Part shown: positions 22,955 to 31,076 of the stretch, one piece after another | Layout: each line of letters begins with the position of its first letter | How positions within the stretch are numbered: the stretch's first letter is position 1 | Source: Embleya hyalina | Lineage (GTDB): Bacteria > Actinomycetota > Actinomycetes > Streptomycetales > Streptomycetaceae | Reading direction: 5' to 3' | Length of the DNA: 33,266 nucleotides | NCBI RefSeq assembly: GCF_003967355.1 | Contig: NZ_BIFH01000067.1 | Location: 1-33,266, forward strand | Notes under the pieces: model-generated | What the model was told of the DNA's origin: nothing | Seen by the model: only the letters and a program-made list of their open reading frames with translations | Databases searched by the model: none | Made by a program: the position numbers and the translations under genes

Positions 22955-23743
22955 ATGGAATCGTCAATGCCGGGTTCAATGAGTGCAGCAGGCGCGTCCG
23001 GTGCACCGGATGGTTCAGCGGGAGACGCGGCGAGTGGTTCGGCCGGGGGCGCGGCGGGAGGCGCGGCGAGTGGTTCGGCGGGTGGCGCACCGGAGGCGGC
23101 GAAGCCGGGTCGGCCCAAGGCCGTATCGCTCGAGGCGATCCTGAGCGCCGCGACCGAGATCGCCGACGACCGCGGACTGGACGCCGTGTCGTTTCGCGTG
23201 TTGGGTGACCGACTGGGCGTGTCGCCCATGGCGATCCATCGCACGACCGGCGGCATCGAGGCCCTGCGCCACACGATGGTCTCGGAGGTCGTCGGCCGGG
23301 TGACCCGATCGATCGTGTGGCCGGACGACTGGCAGGGCATCGTCCGGGTCTTCGCCGACGAACTGCGCGCGTTGTTGATGCGCCACCCGCTGGTCCTGGA
23401 GGCACACCGCAGGGCCGCCCTCGACGCACCGGGCGCCGACGCCGTCGCACACCGCGTCGCGGGCGCGTTGCGTACGGCGGGACTGGACGACGAGCGCGCC
23501 GCGTACGCGTACGCGACCGTGCACGACTTCGTCACCGGGCATGTCGCGATCCGGCTCGGTCGCGGCGAACTCGAACACTACGACGCGTCGCCCGAGCGGC
23601 AGGCGGTGTCGGTCTTCGCCCGGTACCACGACTACGCCGAACGTTTCCGGCAGGGCCTCGAACTCCTGATCACCGGAATCGAGTCCACGATCGGCGAGGA
23701 ACGGCCGGCGGGCACGGCGGGACACCCGCGGGGGCGGGCGTGA
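22955..23743 (+). CDS. TetR-family regulator with low-complexity N-terminus
   Basis: 262 residues. The helix-turn-helix is at about 58-100: SLEAILSAATEIADDRGLDA, VSFRVLGDRLGVSPMAIHRT. A helical ligand domain follows, with a TetR_C-like stretch (WQGIVRVFADELRALLMRHP) and a dimer helix near AAYAYATVHDFVTGHVAIRL. The first 48 residues are a Gly/Ala/Ser repeat (GSAG / GAAS units) encoded by imperfect tandem repeats, and probably disordered. ATG 22955 has AGGG eight bases upstream; ATG codons at 22970 and 22979 would shorten only the tail. The gene overlaps the next by four bases (GTGA) and is divergent from the amidase, so it likely regulates the amidase, exporter and hydrolase. Confidence 0.85.
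   Translation: MESSMPGSMSAAGASGAPDGSAGDAASGSAGGAAGGAASGSAGGAPEAAKPGRPKAVSLEAILSAATEIADDRGLDAVSFRVLGDRLGVSPMAIHRTTGGIEALRHTMVSEVVGRVTRSIVWPDDWQGIVRVFADELRALLMRHPLVLEAHRRAALDAPGADAVAHRVAGALRTAGLDDERAAYAYATVHDFVTGHVAIRLGRGELEHYDASPERQAVSVFARYHDYAERFRQGLELLITGIESTIGEERPAGTAGHPRGRA
23013..23090 (+). repeat. Coding low-complexity tandem repeats
   Basis: Imperfect repeats of the units GGTTCGGC, GGCGCGGCG and GGCGAGTGGTTC encode Gly-Ser-Ala-Gly / Gly-Ala-Ala-Ser in the TetR N-terminus. Such tracts expand and contract easily by slippage. Confidence 0.6.
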
Positions 23744-24609
23744 CCACATCCACACCGCCGACCCGATTCGCCCCGGCGCCGGGCGGGCGACGCATCGCCT
23801 ACTGCGTCTACGGCGACCCCACCGGCGTCCCCGCGATCGTCGCGCACGGTACGCCGGGCAGCCGCTTCCAGGCCCACCCGCTCGACGCCTCGGCGGCCGC
23901 GGCCGGAGTCCGGTTGATCTGCCCCGACCGGCCGGGCTTCGGGGAGACCGACCCCGTCGACATCGACGATTTCCACGCGTGGGACGGCGACTTCACCGCC
24001 CTGCTCGACGCGCTCGAACTCGACAGGGCGTCGCTGATCGGCATCTCGGGCGGCGCCGGTTACGCGCTCGCCGTCGCGCAGCGCGTGCCCGACCGGGTCG
24101 AACGCCTGGTCGTGGCCTGCGGAATGGTCCCGGGTGCCCCCGCCTCCGCGACCCGGGGCCGGCTCCCCGTGGTGACCCTCGCCTACTGGCTGGCCCGGCG
24201 CGCGCCGGGCCTGTTGGGCGTACTCCTCACCCGGCGGACCTCGGCCCCGACGGATCCGGCGAAACCACCGAACGGGTTGCCGGAGTCCGACCGTCTCGTC
24301 CTGAACGACCCGGCGACCCGCGCGTCGACGGCGCGCGACGCCGAGGCGGCGCTGTGCCAGGGGCCCCGAGCGGCCGTCGCCGACATGCGCCGCTACCACC
24401 GGGCGCTGCCCGACCCGCTCGGCACGCTCGTCGCACCGACCACGATCGTGCACGGCGATCTCGACGCGAACGTGCCGGTGGGCGTGGCGCGTTGGCTCCA
24501 CGGACGGCTCCCGGAGGCCGAACTCCGCATACTCCCCGAGGCCGGCCACCTCTTCGCCTTCACCGACCCCACCCCCCTGTGGCACGCCCTCCTGGATCGA
24601 CGCCACTGA
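23740..24609 (+). CDS. Alpha/beta-hydrolase
   Basis: 289 residues. The alpha/beta-hydrolase fold has oxyanion motif HGTPGS (36-41), nucleophile elbow GISGG (Ser103), the acid in HGDLD (Asp242, or Asp240) and His270 (AGHLF). The cap region (about 130-220) is Pro/Arg-rich. This is a complete triad of the common esterase/haloperoxidase-like class; the substrate is unknown. The GTG start overlaps the TetR stop by four bases, so the two are co-translated, in keeping with a small regulated cluster with the amidase and exporter. The gene ends before a perfect hairpin (24643-24684). Confidence 0.85.
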   Translation: MTTSTPPTRFAPAPGGRRIAYCVYGDPTGVPAIVAHGTPGSRFQAHPLDASAAAAGVRLICPDRPGFGETDPVDIDDFHAWDGDFTALLDALELDRASLIGISGGAGYALAVAQRVPDRVERLVVACGMVPGAPASATRGRLPVVTLAYWLARRAPGLLGVLLTRRTSAPTDPAKPPNGLPESDRLVLNDPATRASTARDAEAALCQGPRAAVADMRRYHRALPDPLGTLVAPTTIVHGDLDANVPVGVARWLHGRLPEAELRILPEAGHLFAFTDPTPLWHALLDRRH

Positions 24610-24641
24610 CGCCGCCCCGTCGACCGCACGTCGTACGCGTG

Positions 24642-24685
24642 CGGCGGTGGCGGTGAAGGATGTGGGTCCTTCACCGCCACCGCCG
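24642..24685. terminator. Very strong bidirectional hairpin terminator
   Basis: A perfect 19-bp stem (24642-24660 with 24667-24685; core GGTGGCGGTGAAGGA) and loop TGTGGG, between the convergent hydrolase and MMPL exporter genes. Confidence 0.9.
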
Positions 24686-24714
24686 GCCGATCGGTGGGCT
24701 CGACGCCTCGCGGG

Positions 24715-26898
24715 TCAGTCGTGTTCGAGGGCGATCCGCGGCAGTGCGCGGTCGAGCCGGCGCGGGAGCCACCACGCCCGGGCGCCGAACAGCCGCATCA
24801 CGGCGGGCACGATCAGGCAGCGGATCACCAGCGCGTCCAGCAGGATCGCGACCGCCAGACCGAGGCCGAACTGCTGCAGCATGCGGTCCTCGCTCAGCAC
24901 GAAGGCACCGAACACCACGATCATGATGGCCGCCGCCGCGGTGATCACCTTGCCCGTGGTCGCCAGGCCCTCGCGCACCGCGTGACCGGCGTCCCGGGTG
25001 CGCCGCCACTCCTCGTGCACCCGGGCGAGCAGGAAGACCTCGTAGTCCATCGAGAGCCCGAACACGATCGCGAAGATCATCACCGGGATGAACGCCTCGA
25101 TCGGACCCTCCTGCACACCGAACAGGCCGTATTGGAACACCAGCGTGATCACGCCCATCGCCGCACCGATGCTGAGCAGGTTGAGCAGCGCGGCCTTCAG
25201 CGGCACCAGGATCGATCGGAAGACCAGCAGGAGCAGCACGAACGACAGACCCACCACGATCACCACGAACAGCGGCAGTCGATCGGCGACCTTGGCCGCG
25301 AAGTCCTCGACGGCGGCGGTTCCGCCGCCGACCAGGACGGTGGCGCCGGTGCCGCGTTCCACGCCCGGCATGACGTCCTCGCGCAGGTGCTCGACCAGCC
25401 TGGTGGTCGCCTCGTCCTGGGGCGCGGACGTCGGGTAGGCGATCACCGTGGACACCCGCGGGTCGCGGGACGGCAGGATCGGACTCACCGCGGCGATCCC
25501 GGGCGTGCCCTCCAACGTGCCCCTGGTCCGCTCCGCCGCACCGGCGTCACCCTCGACGACCACGAACAGCGGTCCGTTGAAGCCGGGCCCGAACCCGTCC
25601 GCGAGCAGGTCGTACGCCTGCCGACTGGTCTTGGCCGCCGCGTCGTTGCCGGCGTCGGCGAAGCCGAGGCGCATGTCGACCGCGGGTGCGGCCAAGCCGA
25701 CCAGCGCGACGACCGGGACGATCAGCGCGAGCCATGGACGGCGCTGCACCCGGGCGGCCCAGGAACGCCACCGGGTGCCCTCGACGGTCTTGCTCTTGGC
25801 CGCGCGGCGCTCGACGTTGCGCCGGATGCGCTTGCCGAACAGTCCGAGCAGCGCGGGGAGCAGGGTCAGCGACGCGAGCATGGTCATCAGTACGGTCAGC
25901 GCGACCGCGAGCGCCACGCCGCGCAGCGATCCCAGGCCCAGCGTGACCAGACCGAGGAGAGCGATGATCACCGTGCAGGCGGCGAAGAACACGGTGCGCC
26001 CCGCGGTGTCGAGGGCGCGCCGGGTCGCCTGTTCGGTGTCCGCGCCGCGCAGCAGTTCGGCGCGGTAGCGGGAGAAGATGAGCAGTGCGTAGTCCACCCC
26101 GACGCCCAGGCCCACCAGCATCATCACCGGCGGCGTGAAGTCGGCGATGTCGGCCACGTGGGAGGCGAGCACGACCAGGCCCAGGGTGCTGCCCACCGCG
26201 AAGACGGCGGTCAACAGCGGTACGGCGGCGGCCACGAGCGAACCGAACAGGAACACCAGGACGACCAGCGCGCCGATCATGCCCGCGCCCTCGGCCGCAC
26301 CGCCGCCGCTCTCCTGGGCGCCGCGGATCTGGTCGCCGCCGAGTTCGACCCGCAGCGTCGCCTCGCTCGTCTCGGCGGCCTGCGCGGTGTCGATGATCCG
26401 GGTCACCGCGTCCTTGGGCACGTCGGTGCCGACGCCGTCCAGGGTGACCGTGGCGTACGCGGTCAGCCCGTCGCGCGAGACGGCGTTCGCGTCGTCGTAC
26501 GGGCTGCGTACCTCGGCCACGTGCGGGAGTTCGCGCACCGCGCCGAGCATGCGCTCGACCCGCTCCCGGGTGGCGGGCGCCGACACCGGCGCCTTGTCGT
26601 GCAGGACGATCTGCACGCTGTCGCCGGCCTGGGTGGCGCCGTGCCGCTTCAGCGTGTCGGCGGCCTGCTGCGACTCGGTGCCCGGGAGCGAGAAGTCGTT
26701 GTGGAAGTCGCTGCCGATCGCCATCGCGATGCCGCTGACCGCGATCAGCACCGCGACCCATGTCAGCAGGGCCGCCTTGCGACGCCGGTGCGCCCAACTC
26801 GCGATGCGCTCGAACACGCTCGGGTGGTCGGCGCGTGCCGGTGTCGGCGCGCCGGGGTCGACGCCGGGCGGGGGGTAGGAAACCGGGGTCTCGGGCAT
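24715..26898 (-). CDS. MMPL-family RND transporter
   Basis: 727 residues with the duplicated MMPL architecture. TM1 (about 42-62) is followed by a soluble loop, then helices 2-6 including GLGVGVDYALLIFSRYR (Asp269-Tyr270). After a second large loop come helices 8-12, with GLSMDYEVFLLARVHEEW (Asp618-Tyr619). The two Asp-Tyr pairs correspond to the proton relay seen in mycobacterial MmpL3. The export substrate (lipid, siderophore or drug) is not deducible. The start is ATG 26898, with GAGGAAG seven bases upstream; a further in-frame opening to 27066 has no RBS. It lies 200 bases downstream of the response regulator on the same strand, so control by this two-component system is likely. The direct repeats in that gap fit this view. 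Confidence 0.9.
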   Translation of the reverse strand: MPETPVSYPPPGVDPGAPTPARADHPSVFERIASWAHRRRKAALLTWVAVLIAVSGIAMAIGSDFHNDFSLPGTESQQAADTLKRHGATQAGDSVQIVLHDKAPVSAPATRERVERMLGAVRELPHVAEVRSPYDDANAVSRDGLTAYATVTLDGVGTDVPKDAVTRIIDTAQAAETSEATLRVELGGDQIRGAQESGGGAAEGAGMIGALVVLVFLFGSLVAAAVPLLTAVFAVGSTLGLVVLASHVADIADFTPPVMMLVGLGVGVDYALLIFSRYRAELLRGADTEQATRRALDTAGRTVFFAACTVIIALLGLVTLGLGSLRGVALAVALTVLMTMLASLTLLPALLGLFGKRIRRNVERRAAKSKTVEGTRWRSWAARVQRRPWLALIVPVVALVGLAAPAVDMRLGFADAGNDAAAKTSRQAYDLLADGFGPGFNGPLFVVVEGDAGAAERTRGTLEGTPGIAAVSPILPSRDPRVSTVIAYPTSAPQDEATTRLVEHLREDVMPGVERGTGATVLVGGGTAAVEDFAAKVADRLPLFVVIVVGLSFVLLLLVFRSILVPLKAALLNLLSIGAAMGVITLVFQYGLFGVQEGPIEAFIPVMIFAIVFGLSMDYEVFLLARVHEEWRRTRDAGHAVREGLATTGKVITAAAAIMIVVFGAFVLSEDRMLQQFGLGLAVAILLDALVIRCLIVPAVMRLFGARAWWLPRRLDRALPRIALEHD

Positions 26899-27030
26899 TG
26901 CTTCCTCGATCCGCGTGCGGGGCTTGGGGACGTGGTGTTTCTTGTCCACAAGCCTCGCGGCGGGGCGGGCGCCGGGCGTCCTGCGCAGGCACGGTACGGC
27001 CGGACGCCCCCGGTGGGCCCGTCGCGGCGG

Positions 27031-27076
27031 CGGATACCCCCACGGTTGCGTCCGGTCTACACCCACGGTTGTGGGT
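27031..27076 (-). promoter_or_regulatory. Putative promoter and repeated operator of the MMPL gene
   Basis: On the minus strand, TAGACC is followed after 17 bases by TATCCG (27031-27036), a possible -35/-10 pair. CCCACGGTTG occurs twice in the same orientation (27039-27048 and 27062-27071, 23 bases apart). ACCCAC-GGTT-GTGGGT (27061-27076) is a perfect palindrome containing the second copy. This is suitable for dimer binding upstream of the MMPL gene, within about 180 bases of its start. Confidence 0.45.
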
Positions 27077-27098
27077 CGTCGCCGACCGGAGATCCGGG

Positions 27099-27764
27099 TC
27101 AGCCCGGCCGGCCGGGGGTGACCATCCCCGACTCGTAGGCCAACACCACGAGTTGGGCCCGGTCGCGGACCGCGGCCTTGGTCATGATCCGGCTCACGTG
27201 CGTCTTGGCCGTCGCGGGGCTCAGCACCAGCCGGGCCGCGATCTCGTCGTTGGACAACCCGGCCGCGACCAGGGCCATCACCTCACGTTCGCGATCGGTC
27301 AACGCCTGGACCCGGGGGTCCGGTTCCGGCGGCGCGACCCGGCCGGCGAACTCGGCGATGAGTCGACGGGTGATCGTCGGCGAGATCAGCGCGTCGCCGC
27401 GGGCGACCACCCGTACGCCGTGGATCAGTTCCATCGGTTCGGTGTCCTTGACCAGGAAGCCGCTCGCGCCCGCGCGCAGCGCGCCGTAGACGTATTCGTC
27501 CAGGTCGAACGTGGTCAGGATGACCACCCGCACCTCCGCGAGGAGTTCGTCGGCGATGATCCGTCGGGCCGCCTCCAGGCCGTCCAGTCGCGGCATCCGG
27601 ATGTCCATCAACACGACGTCGGGCCGCAGTTCGCCCGCGAGCGCCACCGCCTCCGTGCCGTCGACGGCCTCGCCGACCACGGTGATGTCGTCCTCGTTGT
27701 CCAGGATCCAGCGCAGGCCGGCCCGGACCAGCGCCTGGTCGTCCGCGAGCAACACCCGGATCAC
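27099..27764 (-). CDS. NarL/LuxR-type response regulator
   Basis: 221 residues. The receiver domain is at 1-120: acidic DD at 8-9, phospho-acceptor Asp54 (VLMDIRMP), Thr in LTTFD and Lys in VKDT. A LuxR-type helix-turn-helix follows at about 150-215: LTDREREVMALVAAGLSNDE, IAARLVLSPATAKTHVSRIM, the canonical DNA-binding part. The GTG start overlaps the stop of the kinase gene (GTGA), so the pair is coupled. It probably acts on the MMPL gene downstream and the repeats at 27039-27071. Confidence 0.9.
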   Translation of the reverse strand: MIRVLLADDQALVRAGLRWILDNEDDITVVGEAVDGTEAVALAGELRPDVVLMDIRMPRLDGLEAARRIIADELLAEVRVVILTTFDLDEYVYGALRAGASGFLVKDTEPMELIHGVRVVARGDALISPTITRRLIAEFAGRVAPPEPDPRVQALTDREREVMALVAAGLSNDEIAARLVLSPATAKTHVSRIMTKAAVRDRAQLVVLAYESGMVTPGRPG

Positions 27765-28999
27765 GCGGCGCCCTCCCGGCGCAGCGGCAGCGTGGCGCTG
27801 ACCCGGTATCCGCCGCCCGGCCGCGCGCCCGCCTCGAACTCGCCGCCCAACGCCCGGGCCCGTTCGCCCATGCCCGCGACCCCGCTTCCGCCGCCCGGTC
27901 CGCCGGCCGCGCCGTCGGTGTCCCCCGGACGCGGCGCGTCGCGGCCGTCCCCGGTACCCCTTGCGCCGGCCCGCCCGTCGTCGTCGATCCGCACTCGTAC
28001 CCGCCTCTCCTCGAACTCGATCCGTACCACGGCCGACGCCGCCCCCGAGTGCCGGGTCACGTTCGTCAGCGCCTCCTGCACGATCCGGTACGCGGCCAGA
28101 TCCACCGCCGGCGACAAGGGCCGCGAGCCGCCGGGTAGTTCCAGGCGTACGTCGATACCCGCCCGAGCCATGTGCGCGATCAGCTCGTCGAGCGCGGCCA
28201 GGCCGGATGCGGGCGCCGTCGGCGCCTCCTCGTCCACCTGCCGCAACACGCCCAGTGTCTCGCGCAGTTCGCGCAGCGCGTCGCGGCTGGTCCGCTTGAT
28301 CGCGTCGAGCGCCTGCTCGGCGCGATCCGGGGCACGCGCGAAACCGTGCAACGCGGCCCCGGACTGCACGTTGATCAGTGACAGGTGGTGGCCCAGCACG
28401 TCATGCAACTCCCTCGCGATGCGCAGCCGTTCCTCCACCGCGCGGCGCCGGGCCTCCGCCTCCAGGGTGTGCTCCGCCTCCTCCGCGCGGCGATGCGCCT
28501 CGGCCAGGTACGCGTTGCGGTTGTGCAGCATCCCGCCGATCGCGATCACCGCGACGATCCAGCCGTACATCAGGAACAGCGCGGCGTCCGCGAGATGGTT
28601 CTCACCGCTGCGCTGTTCGGCGACGCCGACGGCGGTGGCGAAACCGGCGCCGACGACCATGGCGATCACCAGACGTCCGCGCGCCGCCGCACTGTACAGG
28701 GCCACGGCGAAGGTCACGAACAGCGGTCCGTCCGCCACCACGAACGGGTAGTACACCGCCGACGCCAGCAGGGTCAGCAGCAGCACCGTGACGGGGTACT
28801 CCCGCCGGACGAACAGCGCGGCGCACGCGGCGAAGACGGGCACCAGGCCCAGCGCGTCCGAACCGTCCATCGGCACCATGTCCACGATCGTGAACGCCAC
28901 CACGAGCACGCCGACGACCGCCGTGCCCACTGCCCCGGCGTCCGGACCGCGCGGCACCCACGCGGGTATTCGCGTAAGACTCCCCATGATCGGCAGCAT
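27761..28999 (-). CDS. Membrane sensor histidine kinase, NarL-partner type
   Basis: 412 residues. Four to five membrane helices at about 23-155 are followed by a coiled-coil linker (about 165-190: AEAHRRAEEAEHTLEAEARRR). The HisKA_3 dimerisation helix has phospho-His199 in ARELHDVLGHH. The HATPase has N-box AYRIVQEALTNVTRHS, DDDGRAG and a C-terminal GVAGMGERARALGGEF. A Gly-rich insert (about 345-375) lies between the boxes. It is the usual Streptomyces membrane kinase paired with a LuxR-type regulator, overlapping the regulator gene by four bases. The start is uncertain: ATG 28999 was chosen; GTG 29014 and ATG 28987 are alternatives. The signal is unknown; most of the sensor part is membrane-embedded with short loops, as in kinases reacting to membrane stress. 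Confidence 0.85.
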   Translation of the reverse strand: MLPIMGSLTRIPAWVPRGPDAGAVGTAVVGVLVVAFTIVDMVPMDGSDALGLVPVFAACAALFVRREYPVTVLLLTLLASAVYYPFVVADGPLFVTFAVALYSAAARGRLVIAMVVGAGFATAVGVAEQRSGENHLADAALFLMYGWIVAVIAIGGMLHNRNAYLAEAHRRAEEAEHTLEAEARRRAVEERLRIARELHDVLGHHLSLINVQSGAALHGFARAPDRAEQALDAIKRTSRDALRELRETLGVLRQVDEEAPTAPASGLAALDELIAHMARAGIDVRLELPGGSRPLSPAVDLAAYRIVQEALTNVTRHSGAASAVVRIEFEERRVRVRIDDDGRAGARGTGDGRDAPRPGDTDGAAGGPGGGSGVAGMGERARALGGEFEAGARPGGGYRVSATLPLRREGAA

Positions 29000-29056
29000 A
29001 GGGCCGCCCCACACACGAGGAGGTGGCGCGTGAGGAGAGGGGCATCGCGGCCGCCG

Positions 29057-30268
29057 CTACGCGGTGTCGGGCTCTCTGCGGCGGGTCGGCTTCGGGGGGT
29101 TGTGGAGGGCGGAGGGTCGCGGTGTCGTGCGGAGGTGTGCGGCGGCGAGGAGCAGGCAGAGGGCGGCCATCGTGGACCACAGTGTGGTCGTTCCCGTGCG
29201 GGCGAGTAGTTGGGTACCGCATACGGGGGCGAGGGTCGCGGCGATGCCCCAACTGGTCCCGAAGACGGCCAGGTACCGGCCGCTTCCGGTCGGTGGGGCC
29301 AGGTCGGTGACGAGCGCGTAGACGCGGCCCATGATCAGCAGGTCACCGACACTGCCCACCGCCGCCGAGACGAGCAGGGCCGGCAGGGTGTGGGCGACGG
29401 CGAAGCCGATCAGCCCCGCGGCCAGGAGGACATGGGCGAGGGCGAGCGCGGCGGGCGTCGTGAGCCGGGTCGTCCACGACAGCCGGATCAGCGGTTGGGC
29501 GAGCACGGTGGTGGCCGCCGTCACGGTGAACACCAGCCCGGCGTCGGCGGCGGGCAGGCCCTGTCGCGGGAGCGCGAGCGGGAGGATGGTCACCGTCTGC
29601 TGGTGGATCAGGGCGTAGGCGGTGCCGGTGGCCAGGACCGTCAGCAGGGCCCGGTCCCGCAGCGGTCGTACGGCGGTGTCCTCCCGGTCCGCCGCGGGCG
29701 GTGTCGGACGGTCGCGGGGAAGGGCCAATCGGATCAGCAACGCGCAGCCCAGGCACGTCGCGGCGTCGGCAACGAAGAGCCATCGCAGATCCCGGTGTCC
29801 GAGGAGGGCGGCGAGCAGTCCGGCGCCCATGCCGCCCGCCGCGAGCGCGGCGCCGAACAGGCTGAACGCGCGCACCCGTTGCCGCTCCGGCACGGACTCG
29901 CCGATGATCGCCTGGCTCGGCGGTTCGTACAGCTCGAAGGCCAACCCGAGCAACACCGCCCAGACGACGGCCCAGGTCAGGGAGGAGGAGAGCGCGAGCG
30001 CGAGCTGCGCCACCGCGCAGCCGCAGAGCCCGAGCACGATGGTCGTACGCCGACCGACGCGGTCGGCGAGTGCTCCCCCCATCAGCCGCGAGGGGATCGT
30101 CGCGAGTCCGAAGGCGGCGCCGACCAGTCCGGCGGTGGTCACGCTCGTGTCGTGGTCGGCGCTGACCAGCGCGGTGAGAAAGGGCAGCGAGAAGGCTCCG
30201 AGCCGGTTGACGACCCGAGCGAGCAGCAGGAGGCGGACGGTGCGCGGCAGAGGTTCGACGGGTGGCAC
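29057..30268 (-). CDS. MFS transporter (12 TM)
   Basis: 403 residues with about twelve predicted membrane helices and motif A (GGALADRVGRRTTI) between TM2 and TM3. The TM4-5 region, FELYEPPSQAIIGESVPERQ, is typical of sugar-efflux or drug-efflux MFS proteins of the 'MdtH-like' group. The substrate is unknown. The start is the GTG at 30268 with GAAGGGG about 12 bases upstream. It lies downstream of the kinase on the same strand but is divergent from a CGNR-type regulator, with which it shares an 81-base promoter region that holds an inverted repeat. It is probably regulated by that protein. Confidence 0.85.
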   Translation of the reverse strand: MPPVEPLPRTVRLLLLARVVNRLGAFSLPFLTALVSADHDTSVTTAGLVGAAFGLATIPSRLMGGALADRVGRRTTIVLGLCGCAVAQLALALSSSLTWAVVWAVLLGLAFELYEPPSQAIIGESVPERQRVRAFSLFGAALAAGGMGAGLLAALLGHRDLRWLFVADAATCLGCALLIRLALPRDRPTPPAADREDTAVRPLRDRALLTVLATGTAYALIHQQTVTILPLALPRQGLPAADAGLVFTVTAATTVLAQPLIRLSWTTRLTTPAALALAHVLLAAGLIGFAVAHTLPALLVSAAVGSVGDLLIMGRVYALVTDLAPPTGSGRYLAVFGTSWGIAATLAPVCGTQLLARTGTTTLWSTMAALCLLLAAAHLRTTPRPSALHNPPKPTRRREPDTA

Positions 30269-30285
30269 GGCGCCACACCCCTTCA

Positions 30286-30315
30286 GTCACTGGTCAATCG
30301 TCTATTGTCAGTGAC
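30286..30315. promoter_or_regulatory. Inverted repeat between the MFS and CGNR genes
   Basis: GTCACTG (30286-30292) pairs with CAGTGAC (30309-30315), and CAAT/ATTG pair inside, with a CGTCT centre. ACTGGTCAA occurs twice directly (30289-30297 and 30341-30349). These are candidate operators in a gap that must serve two divergent promoters. Confidence 0.45.
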
Positions 30316-30349
30316 GCAGACCGTAGGCGACCGAAAGGTAACTGGTCAA

Positions 30350-30919
30350 GTGCTGTTCGACAGTCACATGCGTACCCTGCTCGATGCCTCGGTGGCGCTC
30401 GTCAACGCGTTGACCGACGGCCAGGCCCGCGGCCGTCACTACCTCGCCCCCGAAGGCGCCGAACGGGTCGGAGCGGTCCGAGCGGCACTCTCCGCCGGGG
30501 CGGACCTGGGACCCGACGAGGCCGACCGACTGGCCGACACCGCGCGCGCCCTGCGAGCGGTATTCGAAGCCGCCGCCGCCGACCGCCTCGACGACGCGGC
30601 TCGCGTCCTCAACACGCTGCTCCTGGAGACCGGCGCCCGCCCCCAGCTCGACCGGGCTCCCGGCGAGCCGTGGCAGGTGCACTTCCACGGCGCCGACGAC
30701 TCCTACGCCATCGGCTGGAGCGCCGGCTGCGCCACCGGCCTCGCCATGGCCCTCGGCGGCGACTACGCCGGACGCCTCGGCCTGTGCGGAGCCCCGCGCT
30801 GCGACCGGGTCTACGTGGACACATCCCGCAACGCCGGCCGCCAGTTCTGCTCCACGGCCTGCCAAAACCGAGTCAAAGCAGCAACCTTCCGCGCCCGCCA
30901 CACAACCACCCCCACCTGA
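30350..30919 (+). CDS. CGNR zinc-finger (ABATE-type) putative transcriptional regulator
   Basis: 189 residues. The N-terminal ABATE-like helical part (about 1-115) includes LLDASVALVNALTDG and PYxAxGWSAG-type core residues (SYAIGWSAG). The C-terminal CGNR zinc finger has C146, C151, C167 and C171; the last shows CQNR in place of CGNR (FCSTACQNRVKAATFRAR). This family is described as putative stress-induced regulators. The start is uncertain: GTG 30350 (GAAAGG upstream, 12 bases) and ATG 30368 are possible, and GTG 30311 would overlap the operator. It is divergent from the MFS gene and likely represses it. Confidence 0.85.
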   Translation: MLFDSHMRTLLDASVALVNALTDGQARGRHYLAPEGAERVGAVRAALSAGADLGPDEADRLADTARALRAVFEAAAADRLDDAARVLNTLLLETGARPQLDRAPGEPWQVHFHGADDSYAIGWSAGCATGLAMALGGDYAGRLGLCGAPRCDRVYVDTSRNAGRQFCSTACQNRVKAATFRARHTTTPT

Positions 30920-30983
30920 CCCCAATCCCGTTGCCAACGCAGTCGGCAGCCGGAGCCGCGGTCTCCAAAGGGCATTCATACAG

Positions 30984-31001
30984 ATGTGACGCAGGTCACA
31001 T
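30984..31001. promoter_or_regulatory. CRP-type binding site
   Basis: ATGTGA-CGCAGG-TCACAT is a perfect palindrome of the cAMP-receptor type TGTGA-N6-TCACA and also fits the actinobacterial GTG-N6-GNCAC. It lies 75 bases before the small secreted gene. A second palindrome, TGACGCAG-N10-CTGCGTCA, overlaps it (30987-31012). Confidence 0.6.
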
Positions 31002-31076
31002 TCTCTGCGTCATACCAAAAGCCGTCACCGACCGTGTACGGGATGTCCGCACATCGTGCTTCGAAGGGACATCGTC

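Noticed and set aside
23013-23090. Short tandem repeats as a CRISPR or other mobile array
   Set aside because: The repeats are short, in frame and code for a Gly/Ala/Ser tail; there are no spacers of constant length.
24694-28751. Long plus-strand open frames opposite the MMPL, regulator and kinase genes
   Set aside because: They run through three well-defined minus-strand genes and across their terminator and promoter regions, and encode only His/Asp/Arg-rich low-complexity sequence.
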